A stretch of 64,000 nucleotides of DNA from Paenibacillus oralis (GCF_003863965.1 NZ_RRCN01000001.1:1684702-1748701); one strand, 5' to 3'. Counted from the first letter of the stretch, positions 28,858 to 39,108 are shown. Program-made: numbers and translations. The notes: generated by a model not told the origin, from the sequence alone.

Positions 28858-29025
28858 GTTCAAAAAGTCGGCTTTTCAGCACTGAGAAGGTTGGATGAAG
28901 CTAGGGACTGAGTAGCGGAGCGTACGTTTTGGGTACGTGAGCAACGGAAGGCCCGGCTGAATTCAAGATTCGACGCCCGATCCACTTCATGACCTGCTTC
29001 GTGATCAAAAGATGACTTTTTGAAC
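28858..29025. repeat. MITE-like repeat with GTTCAAAAAGTC ends
   Basis: A 168-base unit has perfect 12-base inverted ends, GTTCAAAAAGTC at 28,858 and GACTTTTTGAAC ending at 29,025. It has no coding capacity. Similar units with these ends are, to my knowledge, common in Paenibacillus genomes. Confidence 0.7.
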
Positions 29026-29082
29026 TACCTCTATTCTAAAATATGACGGGATTCTCCGGCTCATGCTTTTGTCGCTCTCCCG

Positions 29083-30168
29083 CTATTCCGCCGCCGTCCC
29101 CGAACCGTTTTCGTTCGAAGCGCCGGCTTCGGTTCCGGCCTTTTCCGCATCCCGCGATTCCGGCGTAATCAATTTATCCGGCTCCGTTTCCGGATCGATC
29201 CAGCTTCCGATCATCTCTTTGGCGAAGGCGACATCCTCTTCGTTGGCTTTGTCATAATAAATCCCACCTATGCGCATCCCTTTGCCCATAATGGTGAACC
29301 CGCTGATCTGCGGCTGCTGGCTGCCGAGCAGTACCTGTTTCGACAGGTCAATGATTTTGCTTGGCGCAAGATCGGTTTTGAAATTTTCCCCCATCATGTC
29401 CATCAATTCGGGAATTTTCGTCACCTGATCCAACTTCAGCATCCGGTTCACCATCGCATTCAAAAAGATCTGATGGCGTTTCGTCCGTTCAAAGTCGCTG
29501 TCCTCCCGGTATCTGACGTAATTGAGCGCTTCGTCCCCGCTATAAAGCGGTTTGCCGGCCTTAACCGTAAATTTCTCGTGATATTTCTGCTTGTTGACGA
29601 TATCCTTGGTGATCGGCAGCTCAATGCCGCCCAGGGCGTCCACAATTTCCCTCAGCCCCTGAAAGTTAATCGCCGCATAATAATCCGCCGGATAACCGAT
29701 GAAGTTCTCCACGGTGTCCTTCGCCATTTTCTCGCCGCCAAAAGCATACGCGTGGTTGATCTTATCCTGTCCGCCTTTACCCACAATTTCCGTATACGTA
29801 TCACGGGGAATGGAAATGAGCAGCACTTTTTCCTCTTCCGGGCGCACCACCGCATAAATCATCGTATCGGACCGGGCCGGCTCATGATCCCGCTGATCGA
29901 CGCCAAGCAACAGCATGGTGAACGGCTCCAATCCCTGTTCCTGCTCAACCTGCTGCGGCTCCGTTTCGCCTCCCAGAGGGGCATAAGATTTCTCCAATTG
30001 CTGCTCTACCTGTCCGGAGAGGAACAAGTCAAACGCCATGATGGCCAGCGGCTTGCGGAACACATAAGCTCCCGCCCCGATGATCAGCACGATGGCGATG
30101 AGCGCAATCCACGATTTTTTACCAAACTTCTTTTTTCGCTTCGAGCTGCGTTTCTGCCTTTCTATCAT
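29083..30168 (-). CDS. LytR-CpsA-Psr (LCP) family wall polymer ligase
   Basis: A 361-residue type II membrane protein: Lys/Arg-rich cytoplasmic tail, one helix at about 19-38, then the LCP domain. Conserved segments are LLGVDQRD, RSDTMIYAVV, SIPRDTYTEI and INHAYAFGG, with Arg and Asp residues that bind polyprenyl pyrophosphate. LCP proteins attach teichoic acids or other glycopolymers to peptidoglycan. The tail after about 320 is Glu/Ala-rich and disordered. It is monocistronic. Confidence 0.92.
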   Translation of the reverse strand: MIERQKRSSKRKKKFGKKSWIALIAIVLIIGAGAYVFRKPLAIMAFDLFLSGQVEQQLEKSYAPLGGETEPQQVEQEQGLEPFTMLLLGVDQRDHEPARSDTMIYAVVRPEEEKVLLISIPRDTYTEIVGKGGQDKINHAYAFGGEKMAKDTVENFIGYPADYYAAINFQGLREIVDALGGIELPITKDIVNKQKYHEKFTVKAGKPLYSGDEALNYVRYREDSDFERTKRHQIFLNAMVNRMLKLDQVTKIPELMDMMGENFKTDLAPSKIIDLSKQVLLGSQQPQISGFTIMGKGMRIGGIYYDKANEEDVAFAKEMIGSWIDPETEPDKLITPESRDAEKAGTEAGASNENGSGTAAE

Positions 30169-30888
30169 ATGATGCCTCCATTTTTAATTCATAGATTTAG
30201 ATTTCCGTTTTATAGTAATAATACCATTTCCAACTTGCCTGCAAAAATATCTCTATCGTTTCGTACTATAACACATTGAGGAATTACGGTACAACAATAA
30301 CCGACATACCTCTTGTTGGACAAGGCACCCAAACCGGCGGCAAAACGTCTCTCAGCGTAAAAAATCTCCCCGCTCGTGAGGTTCTTCGGAGGGTGCAAAC
30401 CCATTCCCTCTTCGGTTCAACTACGAGAACCCTTCCCCTTCTTTCACGATCCGAAGCACCAAGTACCTCGGCTCTTTCAATCTGTAGTCTACATCCAGTG
30501 GACGCTGCTCTAACGGACTCCAGCGACCTTATCCGTCTATTTCCCGGGTATTTCCCAGCCTAACGGACACACATGGCCCTATTTCGCTCTAAACCCGTTC
30601 ATCCAGGCCGATTTGAGGTAAATAAGAGCATCTGTGTCCGTTACATTTTGCAAACCTCCGTTATTTCGAAAATAACGGCTCTGGTGTCCCTTAGCCCGCA
30701 GATTCCTCTTCTCCTCCCTCCTCTACCAGTACATCCTCCTCTACCCGCCGAAAATTCTTATAAAGAAGCCAGAGCACCTTTAGCGGTAGTTTTTCTTAAC
30801 GCTATCAGGAAGCCGAGGCTCTGAATTAAAACAAAGAGGCCTGTTCCCCATTCCGAGAGCGGCCCCCTGCCTTTCTATTATGAAATTA
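30169..30888. other. Intergenic region between LCP and opp genes
   Basis: It holds repeat copy D and otherwise no coding signal. GAGGCC...GGCCCC-like short stems near 30,835-30,870 may be the weak terminator of the leftward transporter operon. Confidence 0.5.
30407..30765. repeat. TAACGGACACC intergenic repeat, copy D
   Basis: The core blocks (CTCTAACGGACTCCAGCGAC, TTTCCCGGGTATTTCC, AACCCGTTCATCCAGGCCGA, GTGTCCGTTACATTTTGCAA, CTCTTCTCCTCC) match copies B and E. The left extension matches that of copy C. Confidence 0.85.
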
Positions 30889-31932
30889 CTATACCAAACC
30901 GCTATCCGCGCTAAGCGGGAAGTGGCAGGCCACCTGGCGGCCAGGCGCCGCTTCCGTCAGCTTCGGCTCCACCCGGGCGCATTTGTCCCCGGCAATGGGG
31001 CAGCGGGTATGGAACCGGCAGCCTGAAGGCGGATTCGCCGGCGACGGCACATCCCCCTGCAGCACGACGCGCTCCTTGCGGCGTCCCGGCGCAGGTTTGG
31101 GAATCGCCGACAGCAGTGCGGCCGTATAAGGATGAAGCGGCGCGGAAAACAACGTTTCCGTTTCCCCCACTTCCACCAGCTTGCCGAGATACATGACACC
31201 CACCCGATCGGAAATATGGCGGACGACATTCAAACCGTGAGCGATGAACAAAAACGTTAACCCCAATTCACGCTGCAGCTTCATCAGCAAATTAATGACT
31301 TGCGATTGCACGGATACATCCAGCGCCGAAACCGCCTCGTCCGCGACAATAAATTTCGGGTTCAGGGCAATTGCCCGGGCAATACCGATCCGCTGCCGCT
31401 GTCCCCCGGAGAATTCGTGCGGATACCGGTTGCGCCGGCTGGCATCCAGCCCGACCAGCTCCATCAGCTCAACAACACGCTCGTCGATCTGTTTGGCGGA
31501 CATGTTCCGGTGAACGCGCAGCGGTTCGCCGATGATATCCTTAACCAGAAAACGCGGATTCAGCGAGCCAAACGGATCCTGGAAAATAATCTGCATTTCC
31601 TCGCGCAGCTTTCGCAGCTCCTGGCCCTTTAACGCGTGAATATCCTGCCCCTGGAACACGACCTCCCCGTCCGTCGCGCCCTGAAGCCGCAATATCACAC
31701 GCCCCAGCGTCGATTTTCCGCATCCCGATTCACCGACGAGTCCAAACGTTTCTCCTTTGCGAATGGCCATGGAAACGTCGTCTACGGCTTTCACGTGCCC
31801 GACGATCCGGCTTAACAATCCTTTCTGAATCGGAAAATATTTTTTCACATTGCGGATATCCACCAAAATCTCCCCGGAATTTTGGCTATCCGCTTTCGGT
31901 GTTGACTGCACAGGCGACGTGTTGATGATCAT
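30889..31932 (-). CDS. Oligopeptide ABC transporter ATPase (OppF/DppF type)
   Basis: A 347-residue ABC ATPase with Walker A (GESGCGKST), the signature [13 protein letters not shown], Walker B ([12 protein letters not shown]) and the C-terminal oligopeptide-transporter domain with the Cys pattern of an iron-sulfur site ([14 protein letters not shown]). It powers import together with the paired ATPase; their frames overlap by 4 bases. It is the last gene of the five-gene leftward operon. Confidence 0.93.
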   Translation of the reverse strand: MIINTSPVQSTPKADSQNSGEILVDIRNVKKYFPIQKGLLSRIVGHVKAVDDVSMAIRKGETFGLVGESGCGKSTLGRVILRLQGATDGEVVFQGQDIHALKGQELRKLREEMQIIFQDPFGSLNPRFLVKDIIGEPLRVHRNMSAKQIDERVVELMELVGLDASRRNRYPHEFSGGQRQRIGIARAIALNPKFIVADEAVSALDVSVQSQVINLLMKLQRELGLTFLFIAHGLNVVRHISDRVGVMYLGKLVEVGETETLFSAPLHPYTAALLSAIPKPAPGRRKERVVLQGDVPSPANPPSGCRFHTRCPIAGDKCARVEPKLTEAAPGRQVACHFPLSADSGLV

Positions 31933-32957
31933 GCCGGTTTCACCTCGTTTCGTCCGCTTGGCTCCCCGGCCACAAACTCCGGCTTATCCTCATACAACCA
32001 GCAAGCCACGCGATGATCGTCTCCGATCAAGAATTCGCCAGGCTCCTTTTGCCGGCAAATGTCCATCGCGTGCGGACAACGCGGATGAAACCGGCACCCC
32101 GAGGGCAGCTGCCCGATCGGCGGAATCGTCCCCTGGATCGTATACAGTTCTCCTCCCCGTTCCCCTTCAAAACCCGGAATCGATTGCAGCAGCCCCACCG
32201 TATAAGGATGGCTCGGATGGGCGAAGATGTCCGCCACCGGCCCTTCCTCCACGATCGCTGCCGCATACATGACGGCGACCCGGTCGGCCATTTCCGCTGC
32301 CACGCCCATGTCATGCGTAATCAGCAGAATGGACATCCCCAGCTCGGCCTGCAGCTTCCGCAGCAGATCGAGAATTTGCGCCTGCACCGTCACGTCCAGC
32401 GCCGTCGTCGGCTCATCGGCGATCAGCAGCTCCGGATTGCAGGCCAAGGCAATGGCGATTACGACGCGTTGACACATGCCGCCCGACAGTTCGTGCGGAT
32501 ATTGCTTGGCGCGGATCTCCGGACCCGGAATGCCCACCAAACGCAGCAAATCGACCGCCATGTTCCAGGCTTCCTCCCCATTTTTGTGCTGATGCAGCCT
32601 CAAGCTTTCGGCGATTTGCTCCCCAACCGTAAATACCGGATTTAGCGCCGACATTGGGTCCTGGAAAATCATAGCAATTTGATTTCCGCGGATCTGGCGC
32701 ATTTCCTCCTGGCTCTTCAGCGACAACTCCTGCTCACGGAACCTGATATCTCCCTCCAAAATCATCCCTCCGGCATAATCAAGCAGCCGCATGATCGCCA
32801 GCGAGGTCACACTTTTTCCGCTGCCCGACTCGCCGACGAGACACAGCGTTTGCCCTTTGTCCAGACTAAGCGAGATGCGGTCGGTCGCCTTGACAACGCC
32901 TTGCTCTGTAAGAAAACCTGCCGTCAATTTGCGGATTTCGAGTAATTTTTCCGCCAT
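31929..32957 (-). CDS. Oligopeptide ABC transporter ATPase (OppD/DppD type)
   Basis: The start at 32,957 ([11 protein letters not shown], 342 residues) is chosen because GGAGGAGG lies about 10 bases upstream and a longer frame from 33,062 would only add antisense-like sequence within the permease gene. Walker A (GESGSGKSV), signature [14 protein letters not shown], Walker B ([12 protein letters not shown]) and the C-terminal [14 protein letters not shown] motif are intact. It overlaps the permease gene by 34 bases. Confidence 0.92.
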   Translation of the reverse strand: MAEKLLEIRKLTAGFLTEQGVVKATDRISLSLDKGQTLCLVGESGSGKSVTSLAIMRLLDYAGGMILEGDIRFREQELSLKSQEEMRQIRGNQIAMIFQDPMSALNPVFTVGEQIAESLRLHQHKNGEEAWNMAVDLLRLVGIPGPEIRAKQYPHELSGGMCQRVVIAIALACNPELLIADEPTTALDVTVQAQILDLLRKLQAELGMSILLITHDMGVAAEMADRVAVMYAAAIVEEGPVADIFAHPSHPYTVGLLQSIPGFEGERGGELYTIQGTIPPIGQLPSGCRFHPRCPHAMDICRQKEPGEFLIGDDHRVACWLYEDKPEFVAGEPSGRNEVKPA

Positions 32958-33943
32958 TTCGTCAGCCTCCTCCGCGATTTGCTGATGTTCTTTCTGGGAT
33001 CCAGGGCGTCGCGAATGCCGTCGCCGATAAAGTTCACCGCCAGCACGACGATCAGGATGCACAACCCGGGATAAACGGCCTGCAGCTTATCGATCAGCAT
33101 AAATTCCTGCGCATTGCTGAGCATAAGCCCCCAGCTCGTCGCCGGCGCCTGGATGCCGAGCCCCAAATAGGACAAAGCCGATTCGCTCAAAATAGCCGAG
33201 CCTACCATCAATGTGGCGTTGACGATAATCGGAAAACTGGAGTTGCGCAGCAGGTGGCGAAAAATGATGCCCATATCCGATACCCCAATCGCTCTCGCTG
33301 CTTCCACATACTGCATTTCCCGCAGCTGCAGGAAATTCCCCCTAACCAGGCGGGCGATGCTCATCCAACTCGTAAAAGCCAAGATCATAATCATATACCG
33401 GATTTCCGACCCGAAGATAGCAAGCACAAGGATATTAAGGAACAAGGTGGGCACCGAATTCATCACATCGACGATGCGCATGCACACTGTGTCGACCCAA
33501 CCGCCGAAGTACCCGGACAACGCCCCGATGATCGATCCGATCACAACCGACGCCAAGGCGACGGAAAAGCCGATCAACAAAGAGATGCGGGCGCTGTACA
33601 GCAGCCGGGTAAAAATATCCCGCCCCAGCTCATCGGTGCCGAGCAGATGCCCGGGCGAACCGGCCGGAAGATTGGCGTACAGCAGATCGATTTTCGCCGG
33701 ATCATACCCTGAAATCACCGGTGCCAATAGAGCCGCGATAATGAAAAACAACAGCACGCCCAGCCCCGTCATGGCGTACGGATTATGTGAAAATTTACTC
33801 CAGAGCGTTCTCCATGGGCCGGGCGGTTTTCTGGACGAAAGCGCCGGCTCGGCTTTGCCGCTGGTTAGGGAAGACTCCGCCGGGTTCGGGATAGGCGGCT
33901 CCGGAGAAGGACCGGACGGATACGGAACTTTCAGCTCGCTCAT
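32924..33943 (-). CDS. Oligopeptide ABC transporter permease (OppC/DppC type)
   Basis: A 339-residue permease with a Pro/Ser-rich N-terminal tail (about 1-45), then six membrane helices. The EAA loop that contacts the ATPase is visible (YVEAARAIGVSDMGIIFRH). It pairs with the OppB-type permease, overlapping it by 4 bases. Confidence 0.92.
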   Translation of the reverse strand: MSELKVPYPSGPSPEPPIPNPAESSLTSGKAEPALSSRKPPGPWRTLWSKFSHNPYAMTGLGVLLFFIIAALLAPVISGYDPAKIDLLYANLPAGSPGHLLGTDELGRDIFTRLLYSARISLLIGFSVALASVVIGSIIGALSGYFGGWVDTVCMRIVDVMNSVPTLFLNILVLAIFGSEIRYMIMILAFTSWMSIARLVRGNFLQLREMQYVEAARAIGVSDMGIIFRHLLRNSSFPIIVNATLMVGSAILSESALSYLGLGIQAPATSWGLMLSNAQEFMLIDKLQAVYPGLCILIVVLAVNFIGDGIRDALDPRKNISKSRRRLTKWRKNYSKSAN

Positions 33944-34911
33944 GCCGCCGTTCCCCCCTTCCGCCCCAATTTAACCCGCGGATCCACGATCGCGTACAAA
34001 ATGTCCGCCAACAGACTGCCGATGACGACCACGACGGCGGTAACGATGGTGATCGCCATCAGCACGGAGTATTCGCGCGCCGTAGCCATCTCAACGTATA
34101 ATCGGCCCATGCCCGGCCAGTTAAACACGTTTTCCGTCAAAGCGGCTCCCCCAACCAACAGCGGCAAGTCCAGGCCGATGATCGTGATGATCGGAATGAG
34201 CGCGTTGCGCAGCGCATGCCGGAACACCACCTTGCGTTCCTTGACGCCTTTGGCCCGCGCGGTACGGATGTAATCCTGCTCCAGCACCTCAAGCATGCTC
34301 GCGCGGGCGTATTTCATATAAGAAGCCAGGAACCCCAAAGACAGCACCGAGACCGGCAGCACCAGATGCATAAATAAATCGGTGATGCTGCCTTCCTTGC
34401 CGCGGCTGTGCATGTCCGAAAGCGGGAACCAATCGAGGCCGAGGGAAAGCCACTGCTGCAGCAAAATACCGAACCAAAACGTCGGCATGGCAAACCCCAA
34501 ATAAGAGATAAAGGACGCGGTTTGGTCGGACAAACCGTATTCCTTCGTGCTGTTGTAGATGCCCCAAGGCAAAGCGATAACGAGCGTAACCAGCCAGGCC
34601 GCCCCCATCAGTATCAGCGTGTTGGCGATCCGCGGCCACAACAGATCCCCGACGGGCAGATGATTTTTAAACGTATAACCGAGGTCGCCCCGCAGCAAGT
34701 CCCCCACCCAGCGGACGTACTGAACGGGAATCGGCTGATCCAGGCCAAGGTTACGCTTCTGCTGTTCGAACGTCTCCGGCGATAAGCCCGGAGCAAGCAT
34801 GACTTGGGTGGGACCGCCCGGAGCCGCGTGAATGAGCAGAAAGGTCACGACCGTAATCAAAAAAATGACCAATACCGATTGCAACAAACGACGGATCAGA
34901 TATTCTGTCAT
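33940..34911 (-). CDS. Oligopeptide ABC transporter permease (OppB/DppB type)
   Basis: A 323-residue permease with six helices; the N-terminus MTEYLIRRLLQSVLVIFLI is typical of the B subunit. The EAA loop reads YIRTARAKGVKERKVVFRHALR. Together with the OppC-type partner it forms the membrane channel. It is separated from the binding-protein gene by 117 bases. Confidence 0.93.
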   Translation of the reverse strand: MTEYLIRRLLQSVLVIFLITVVTFLLIHAAPGGPTQVMLAPGLSPETFEQQKRNLGLDQPIPVQYVRWVGDLLRGDLGYTFKNHLPVGDLLWPRIANTLILMGAAWLVTLVIALPWGIYNSTKEYGLSDQTASFISYLGFAMPTFWFGILLQQWLSLGLDWFPLSDMHSRGKEGSITDLFMHLVLPVSVLSLGFLASYMKYARASMLEVLEQDYIRTARAKGVKERKVVFRHALRNALIPIITIIGLDLPLLVGGAALTENVFNWPGMGRLYVEMATAREYSVLMAITIVTAVVVVIGSLLADILYAIVDPRVKLGRKGGTAA

Positions 34912-35028
34912 TGTTTACCCTCCCGAGGTAACAAGCGATAGAACCACCGGACCCTTTCCATTAAAGAGAAGGAGAAAGAGAGTGCTCCCTTTCCCCTCCG
35001 GCGATTCTATATCCCGTACCCGTCTTTT

Positions 35029-36762
35029 CTAGTCGGTTACCCACCATTTGATAATATGGAAGAACTGCCCGTACCCAAGCGACGGTTCCGGACGGTCTTC
35101 TTCCGCCCAATGCACGCGAGGCCCCGTTCCGATCGCTTGCCCGTATTGATACAGGAACACGTAAGGCAAATCGGTGGAAATTTCCTTGGCCACTTCTTTA
35201 TATATCGCTTGTCTTTCCGCCTGATCGACCGTCGAGTAACCGTCTACCCACAGCTGATCCAGCTTCTCGTTTTTGTACCAGCCGCTGTTTTGCCCCGCCG
35301 GCGGGAAGTATTTGGAGGAGAAGACGTTCTCCGAATCGGGATCCGGCGTATTCAGCGACCAGCCGAGCAGGATCGCTTGGTATTTGCCCGGCGTTACGTT
35401 CTGGTCGATCCATGCCGCAAAGTCGATAGCTTTCGGAACCGCTTCAATACCGACATCTTTCAAATTTTGTTGAACGACCGCGGCGATCTGCTCGCGGCGG
35501 CTGTTCCCGGCATTGTACTGCAGTTCAAAGGAGAAGCGGTGTCCGTCCTTCTCGAGAATACCGTCCTTGCCGGCCACCCATCCGTCTTCGGCCAGCAGCT
35601 GTTTGGACTTTTCCGAATCATAGGGATAATTCACGGCCGCGTCTTTCGGGTCTGCCCACGTATCCGGCAGGAACGGCGCATTCATCAGCGCGCCGACACC
35701 TTTCAGTACGTTGTCGACCATGCCTTGACGGTTTAGGGCATACGCGATCGCCTGTCTCGTCTTTTGCCCTTCAAATAGTCCGTAATTGCCCGGGAAGTTT
35801 TTCGGTTCAAAGTTAAATTGGATGTATTCGTACTGAGCTCCCGGCTTTTGGATGATCGCGATGTCCTTGTTCGATTTTACAGCTTCCACCTGCGTCACCG
35901 GAATCGCGCTGATATGGTCCGTATCGCCTTTCAGCAGCGCCTGTACTTCGGTATTTTGGTCGGCGTAAATTTTGTAAATGACTTGAGCGATATGCGGTTT
36001 TACCGCTCCCCAATAGTTCGGATCCGCATCCAGCGTATGGCTTTCCCCCTGTTTCCATGCCGTCCACTTCCAGGGCCCGCTCGTGACCGTTTTGGCCGGA
36101 TCGGTCCCGTAGGCGTTTTTCTGCAGTTCCTTCACCGGAACATCCTTCAAGACATGGGCCGGAACCAATTGTTGGACCAGCGAATACTGGAATGGAGCAT
36201 AAACCTGCTTCAGCGTAATATTCACGGTATGGTCATCGACCTTTTCCATTTTGTCAACTTTATCATACAACCCGATTCCGGGAGCCCCTGTATCCGGGTT
36301 GCGGATCGTATCGATCGTATAAATGACATCGTCCGCGGTGACCGGCTGCCCGTCGCTCCACTTCGCCGTATCTTTCAGCTTCACGGTGTACGTTTTGCTG
36401 TCCTCGGAAATTTGAGGAAGCTCCGCGGCCAGCGACCACGGTTCGGCGGCGACGTTTCCTTCGCGATCCAAATCATACAATTTGGCAAAAACAAACTGCA
36501 CAACATCCCCCGAAGACGTATCATTGACGAAGACCGGATTCAAATTGACGATATCGGAAAACGTACTGAGCGTAATCGTTCCGCCGTCCACCGGCTCATT
36601 TGCCGCTTTATCCGTACCGGGCTCAGACGTATTTTCGGTTGGCGCCGTGTTTTCGGGCGCAGGTGTATTGGAAGCTGTGTTATTCGTGCTGCAGCCCGTA
36701 AACAAAATTCCGACCAGGGATAAAACAAGTAAAACCGACCACAAATTTCTCCTCTTTGCCAT
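35029..36762 (-). CDS. Oligopeptide ABC transporter substrate-binding lipoprotein
   Basis: The 577-residue protein has a signal peptide with a lipobox (LFTGC, Cys about 24), a Thr/Asn/Glu-rich linker (about 25-62) and a family 5 solute-binding domain with WSDGQPVTADDVIYT and the LLGWSLNTPDPDSENVF region. It captures peptides or related solutes outside the cell. It is the first gene of the transporter operon. Specificity (dipeptide, oligopeptide, nickel) cannot be fixed from sequence. Confidence 0.94.
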   Translation of the reverse strand: MAKRRNLWSVLLVLSLVGILFTGCSTNNTASNTPAPENTAPTENTSEPGTDKAANEPVDGGTITLSTFSDIVNLNPVFVNDTSSGDVVQFVFAKLYDLDREGNVAAEPWSLAAELPQISEDSKTYTVKLKDTAKWSDGQPVTADDVIYTIDTIRNPDTGAPGIGLYDKVDKMEKVDDHTVNITLKQVYAPFQYSLVQQLVPAHVLKDVPVKELQKNAYGTDPAKTVTSGPWKWTAWKQGESHTLDADPNYWGAVKPHIAQVIYKIYADQNTEVQALLKGDTDHISAIPVTQVEAVKSNKDIAIIQKPGAQYEYIQFNFEPKNFPGNYGLFEGQKTRQAIAYALNRQGMVDNVLKGVGALMNAPFLPDTWADPKDAAVNYPYDSEKSKQLLAEDGWVAGKDGILEKDGHRFSFELQYNAGNSRREQIAAVVQQNLKDVGIEAVPKAIDFAAWIDQNVTPGKYQAILLGWSLNTPDPDSENVFSSKYFPPAGQNSGWYKNEKLDQLWVDGYSTVDQAERQAIYKEVAKEISTDLPYVFLYQYGQAIGTGPRVHWAEEDRPEPSLGYGQFFHIIKWWVTD

Positions 36763-37550
36763 GATGCAGTGACTCCTCCTTTTGAATTATGTAATCAAAG
36801 CCGTTCCTCTTATGGGAAAATATCTCAGTTGAATTATTGATCATGATACATGTGAAAATATCTTACGTCAATATCTTTTTTAGCAAACTGTTGGTTCCTC
36901 AATTATCATATTTTGCAAAAAATATAAAACAAAAGTTTATATGAACCGCTTACAAATTTAAATAGGTTATGTTTTATTACATATATATAACATTATAGAT
37001 TGCTTGTTTTTGACACATATTACATCAATATGACAAGATACGACGAGGCTTGTCTGTAAAATAATCACATTTTGTCGTATCGCATCGATTGATATCGTTC
37101 AATTTCAGGTACGCATGTTAGAAAACCTGGCCAATTTCCCCGCCCTTTTGGGGTATCGAATATATCACGTTTCCCGTAACCCACAGTACTATTGGCGTTA
37201 AGCACATTTGGTGATCCCAAAATCACGGATCTAAGGGGAACTGTACTATTCACTTCATTGTTATCCCAATAGGTCTGGTGACGCTGCTCTAACGGACACC
37301 AGCGACCTTATCCGCCCATTTCCCGGGTATTTCCCAGCCTAACGGACACAGGCGACCCTATTTCGCTCTAAACCCGTTCATCCAGGACGATTTGAGCTAA
37401 ATAGGGTCATCTGTGTCCGTTACATTTTACAAACCTCCGTTTTTCCCAAAATAACGGCTCTGGTGTCCCTTAGCCCCCTCATGTCCCTCTTCTCCTCCCC
37501 TTTCTACCTGCGCTTCGCCCTCTACTCCGCCGGAAAATGTATAGTCACAA
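36763..37550. other. Promoter region of the transporter operon plus repeat
   Basis: The first 300 bases are very A+T-rich (ATATATATAAC, TTTTGACACATATTACA) and probably carry the operon promoter. Then follows repeat copy E. A 62-codon GTG frame at 37,065-37,253 has no ribosome site and no family resemblance. Confidence 0.55.
37270..37540. repeat. TAACGGACACC intergenic repeat, copy E
   Basis: It is the closest match to copy B: the blocks ACGCTGCTCTAACGGACACC, TTTCCCGGGTATTTCC, CCCGTTCATCCAGGACGATT, GTGTCCGTTACATTTT and CCTCTTCTCCTCCCC follow in the same order. It lies between the rpsR terminator and the transporter operon. Confidence 0.88.
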
Positions 37551-37582
37551 AAAAACAGCCGGAACCATTTAGGTTCCGGCTG
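37551..37582 (-). terminator. rpsR terminator
   Basis: Read leftward, CAGCCGGAACC-TAAAT-GGTTCCGGCTG is an 11-base perfect stem followed by T7. It lies about 20 bases after the rpsR stop. Confidence 0.95.
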
Positions 37583-37600
37583 CCGCTTTCGGCTTGCCGA

Positions 37601-37870
37601 TTATTCCGTAGTGTAAGGAAGCAATGCGATTTGACGAGAGCGTTTGATGGCAACCGTCAAAAGACGTTGGTACTTCGCGCTGGTGCCCGTTACACGACGA
37701 GGCAAAATTTTACCGCGTTCGCTGATGAATTTCTTCAACAGCTCGGTGTCTTTATAATCAATGTGAGTAATTTTATTCACAGTGAAGTAGCACACTTTAC
37801 GACGTTTGTTGCGGCCGCCGCGGCGTGCCGGTCTCTTGTCGTCTCCGCCTTCTCTTTGTTTGAAGCTCAT
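37601..37870 (-). CDS. rpsR: Ribosomal protein bS18
   Basis: The 89-residue S18 has the basic N-terminal extension usual in Paenibacillus and the conserved core ([36 protein letters not shown]). It pairs with S6 in the 30S subunit. AAAGGACTGAAAAGC precedes the ATG. In most Firmicutes it is the third gene of rpsF-ssb-rpsR; here the left arm of the inverted repeat begins 29 bases upstream and no ssb or rpsF is seen, so its promoter must lie within or beyond that arm. Confidence 0.96.
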   Translation of the reverse strand: MSFKQREGGDDKRPARRGGRNKRRKVCYFTVNKITHIDYKDTELLKKFISERGKILPRRVTGTSAKYQRLLTVAIKRSRQIALLPYTTE

Positions 37871-37898
37871 GCTTTTCAGTCCTTTCCGTAATTAAAAT

Positions 37899-38345
37899 GG
37901 CAATATTGAAGAACGTACACTGTGTAATTCCCCGATACCCCTTGTTCTAATTGAGTTTTTATTGATTACACACACGTCGCTGTGTAAATCGTGAATTCAC
38001 TTTTCTTAAATTACCACAAATACATCTAAAAATCAAATGTTTAATCGGGCCACGTTCCGCCTCGATAATTGTACGTACTTATACAACCTCCTCGGTGTAT
38101 ATACTAATGGTGGGGTACAGTCCCCTCCTTGCATTTAGAGCAAATAGGCTACCACGATTGTTAGTTATGGTAGTCTATTTGTCTCTCCAGAACTAAACAG
38201 GCAGAAATTTAAACGTTCCCAGACGAAAGATGTATATGTAATTTTTGTACTAAGCCCTCGTTGTCCTGTTATTTTTCATACTATACGCTAACTTTCCGTA
38301 GACGGTTTCCTGTTTTTCATCCTCTCCTTCAGCGATACTTTAATG
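37899..38345. repeat. Left outer arm of island inverted repeat
   Basis: This stretch is the reverse complement, at roughly 80% identity with small gaps, of 53,664-54,151. Shared blocks include GCAATATTGAAGAACGTACA, GCCTCGATAATTGTAC, GGGGTACAGTCCCCTCCTTG, CCCAGACGAAAGATG and GTAGACGGTTTCCTGTT. Confidence 0.88.
38142..38180. terminator. Conserved stem-loop in left arm
   Basis: AAATAGGCTACCA / TGGTAGTCTATTT form a 13-base stem around a 13-base loop. The right-arm copy keeps the stem with C-G in place of A-T at the loop end. Confidence 0.75.
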
Positions 38346-38446
38346 CGATAAAAGCTGTCGGCGCCAGCGCCTTGGTAGCCTGTACGAGAAGTGATACAGC
38401 GACTCTAATGGTATCCTTCGCATATGCGGGTGGCGGCATCGGTTAG
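38339..38446 (+). pseudogene. bioC C-terminal remnant, left copy
   Basis: The frame reads NAIKAVGASALVAC and then, after an internal deletion, a segment corresponding at DNA level to the GATACGGCGAC...AATGGCGTCCTTGCGACGTATG part of the right copy at 53.6 kb. BioC is the malonyl-ACP methyltransferase of biotin synthesis. Only about 35 codons survive. Confidence 0.55.
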
Positions 38447-39108
38447 TTCGTCGTCGGTATGAGCGGCCGACAGAGAAAAGTGGACTGCGCGCCGTCCCGG
38501 CGGGCAAGCCGGTTATCAATCATACCACGCCCTGGCCAAAGAAGGCTTTGAACACGTCGCAAAAAATACGAATTAGCCGCGAGATGAAGGACGAAGTGTA
38601 CAATCTGCTTTTTCCTAGCACCAAAATCCCTAATCAGATAGGCGAAAAAAATCCCCCGCCTATGAAGGCAGGATCCTCATTCAATTTACTCTGGACATTT
38701 GGAAAAATTCGCTGAACCATATCGCTAAATTCCTTCGAAAAATCCGCTAAACGGGTCTTCCTTGCTCAACATCCCTCACGTATCGGTTCACGTGTTCCAC
38801 AAAATCGGGGTTCGTGGTACATACACATTTTTAATGGTCAGATCCTCGCCTCTTGCTGGGCAATTCGGCATGGTTCAACAATTCAAGTTTCACGGGAGTG
38901 AAATTCCTTTTTGCAACCAGAAAAGCGATGGACAAATGTCCGCCGCTAAAAGCTTACCCTGTTTTCTTTGCAAATAGTCGCAAATGCCGCGCAAGAGGCA
39001 GCATGCCGAACGTGACTTGCACCTCTGCCTCGCCCAGCGCCTTCAGCATCCCGGGCAAACCAGCGCGCCTTGGCTTGGATGGTTTTGGGGTATACGCATC
39101 GTCAAGTG
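38447..39108. other. Decayed sequence between left outer and inner arms
   Basis: No intact gene. Around 38,490-38,570 the plus strand reads GYQSYHALAKEGFEHVA, which resembles the tail of a rhodanese domain of CoA-disulfide-reductase type; the match is short. On the minus strand at about 38,954-39,100 a frame ends LPLARHLRLFAKKTG; I do not recognise it. Confidence 0.4.

Larger units (their letters stand above)
28723..29082. other. Gap between CBS and LCP genes
   Basis: The gap contains a strong hairpin and a 168-base inverted-end repeat, described separately. No coding frame is supported. Confidence 0.6.

Noticed and set aside
37065..37253. 62-codon GTG frame upstream of rpsR terminator
   Set aside because: No ribosome site and no resemblance to any family; it overlaps the edge of a repeat-rich gap.
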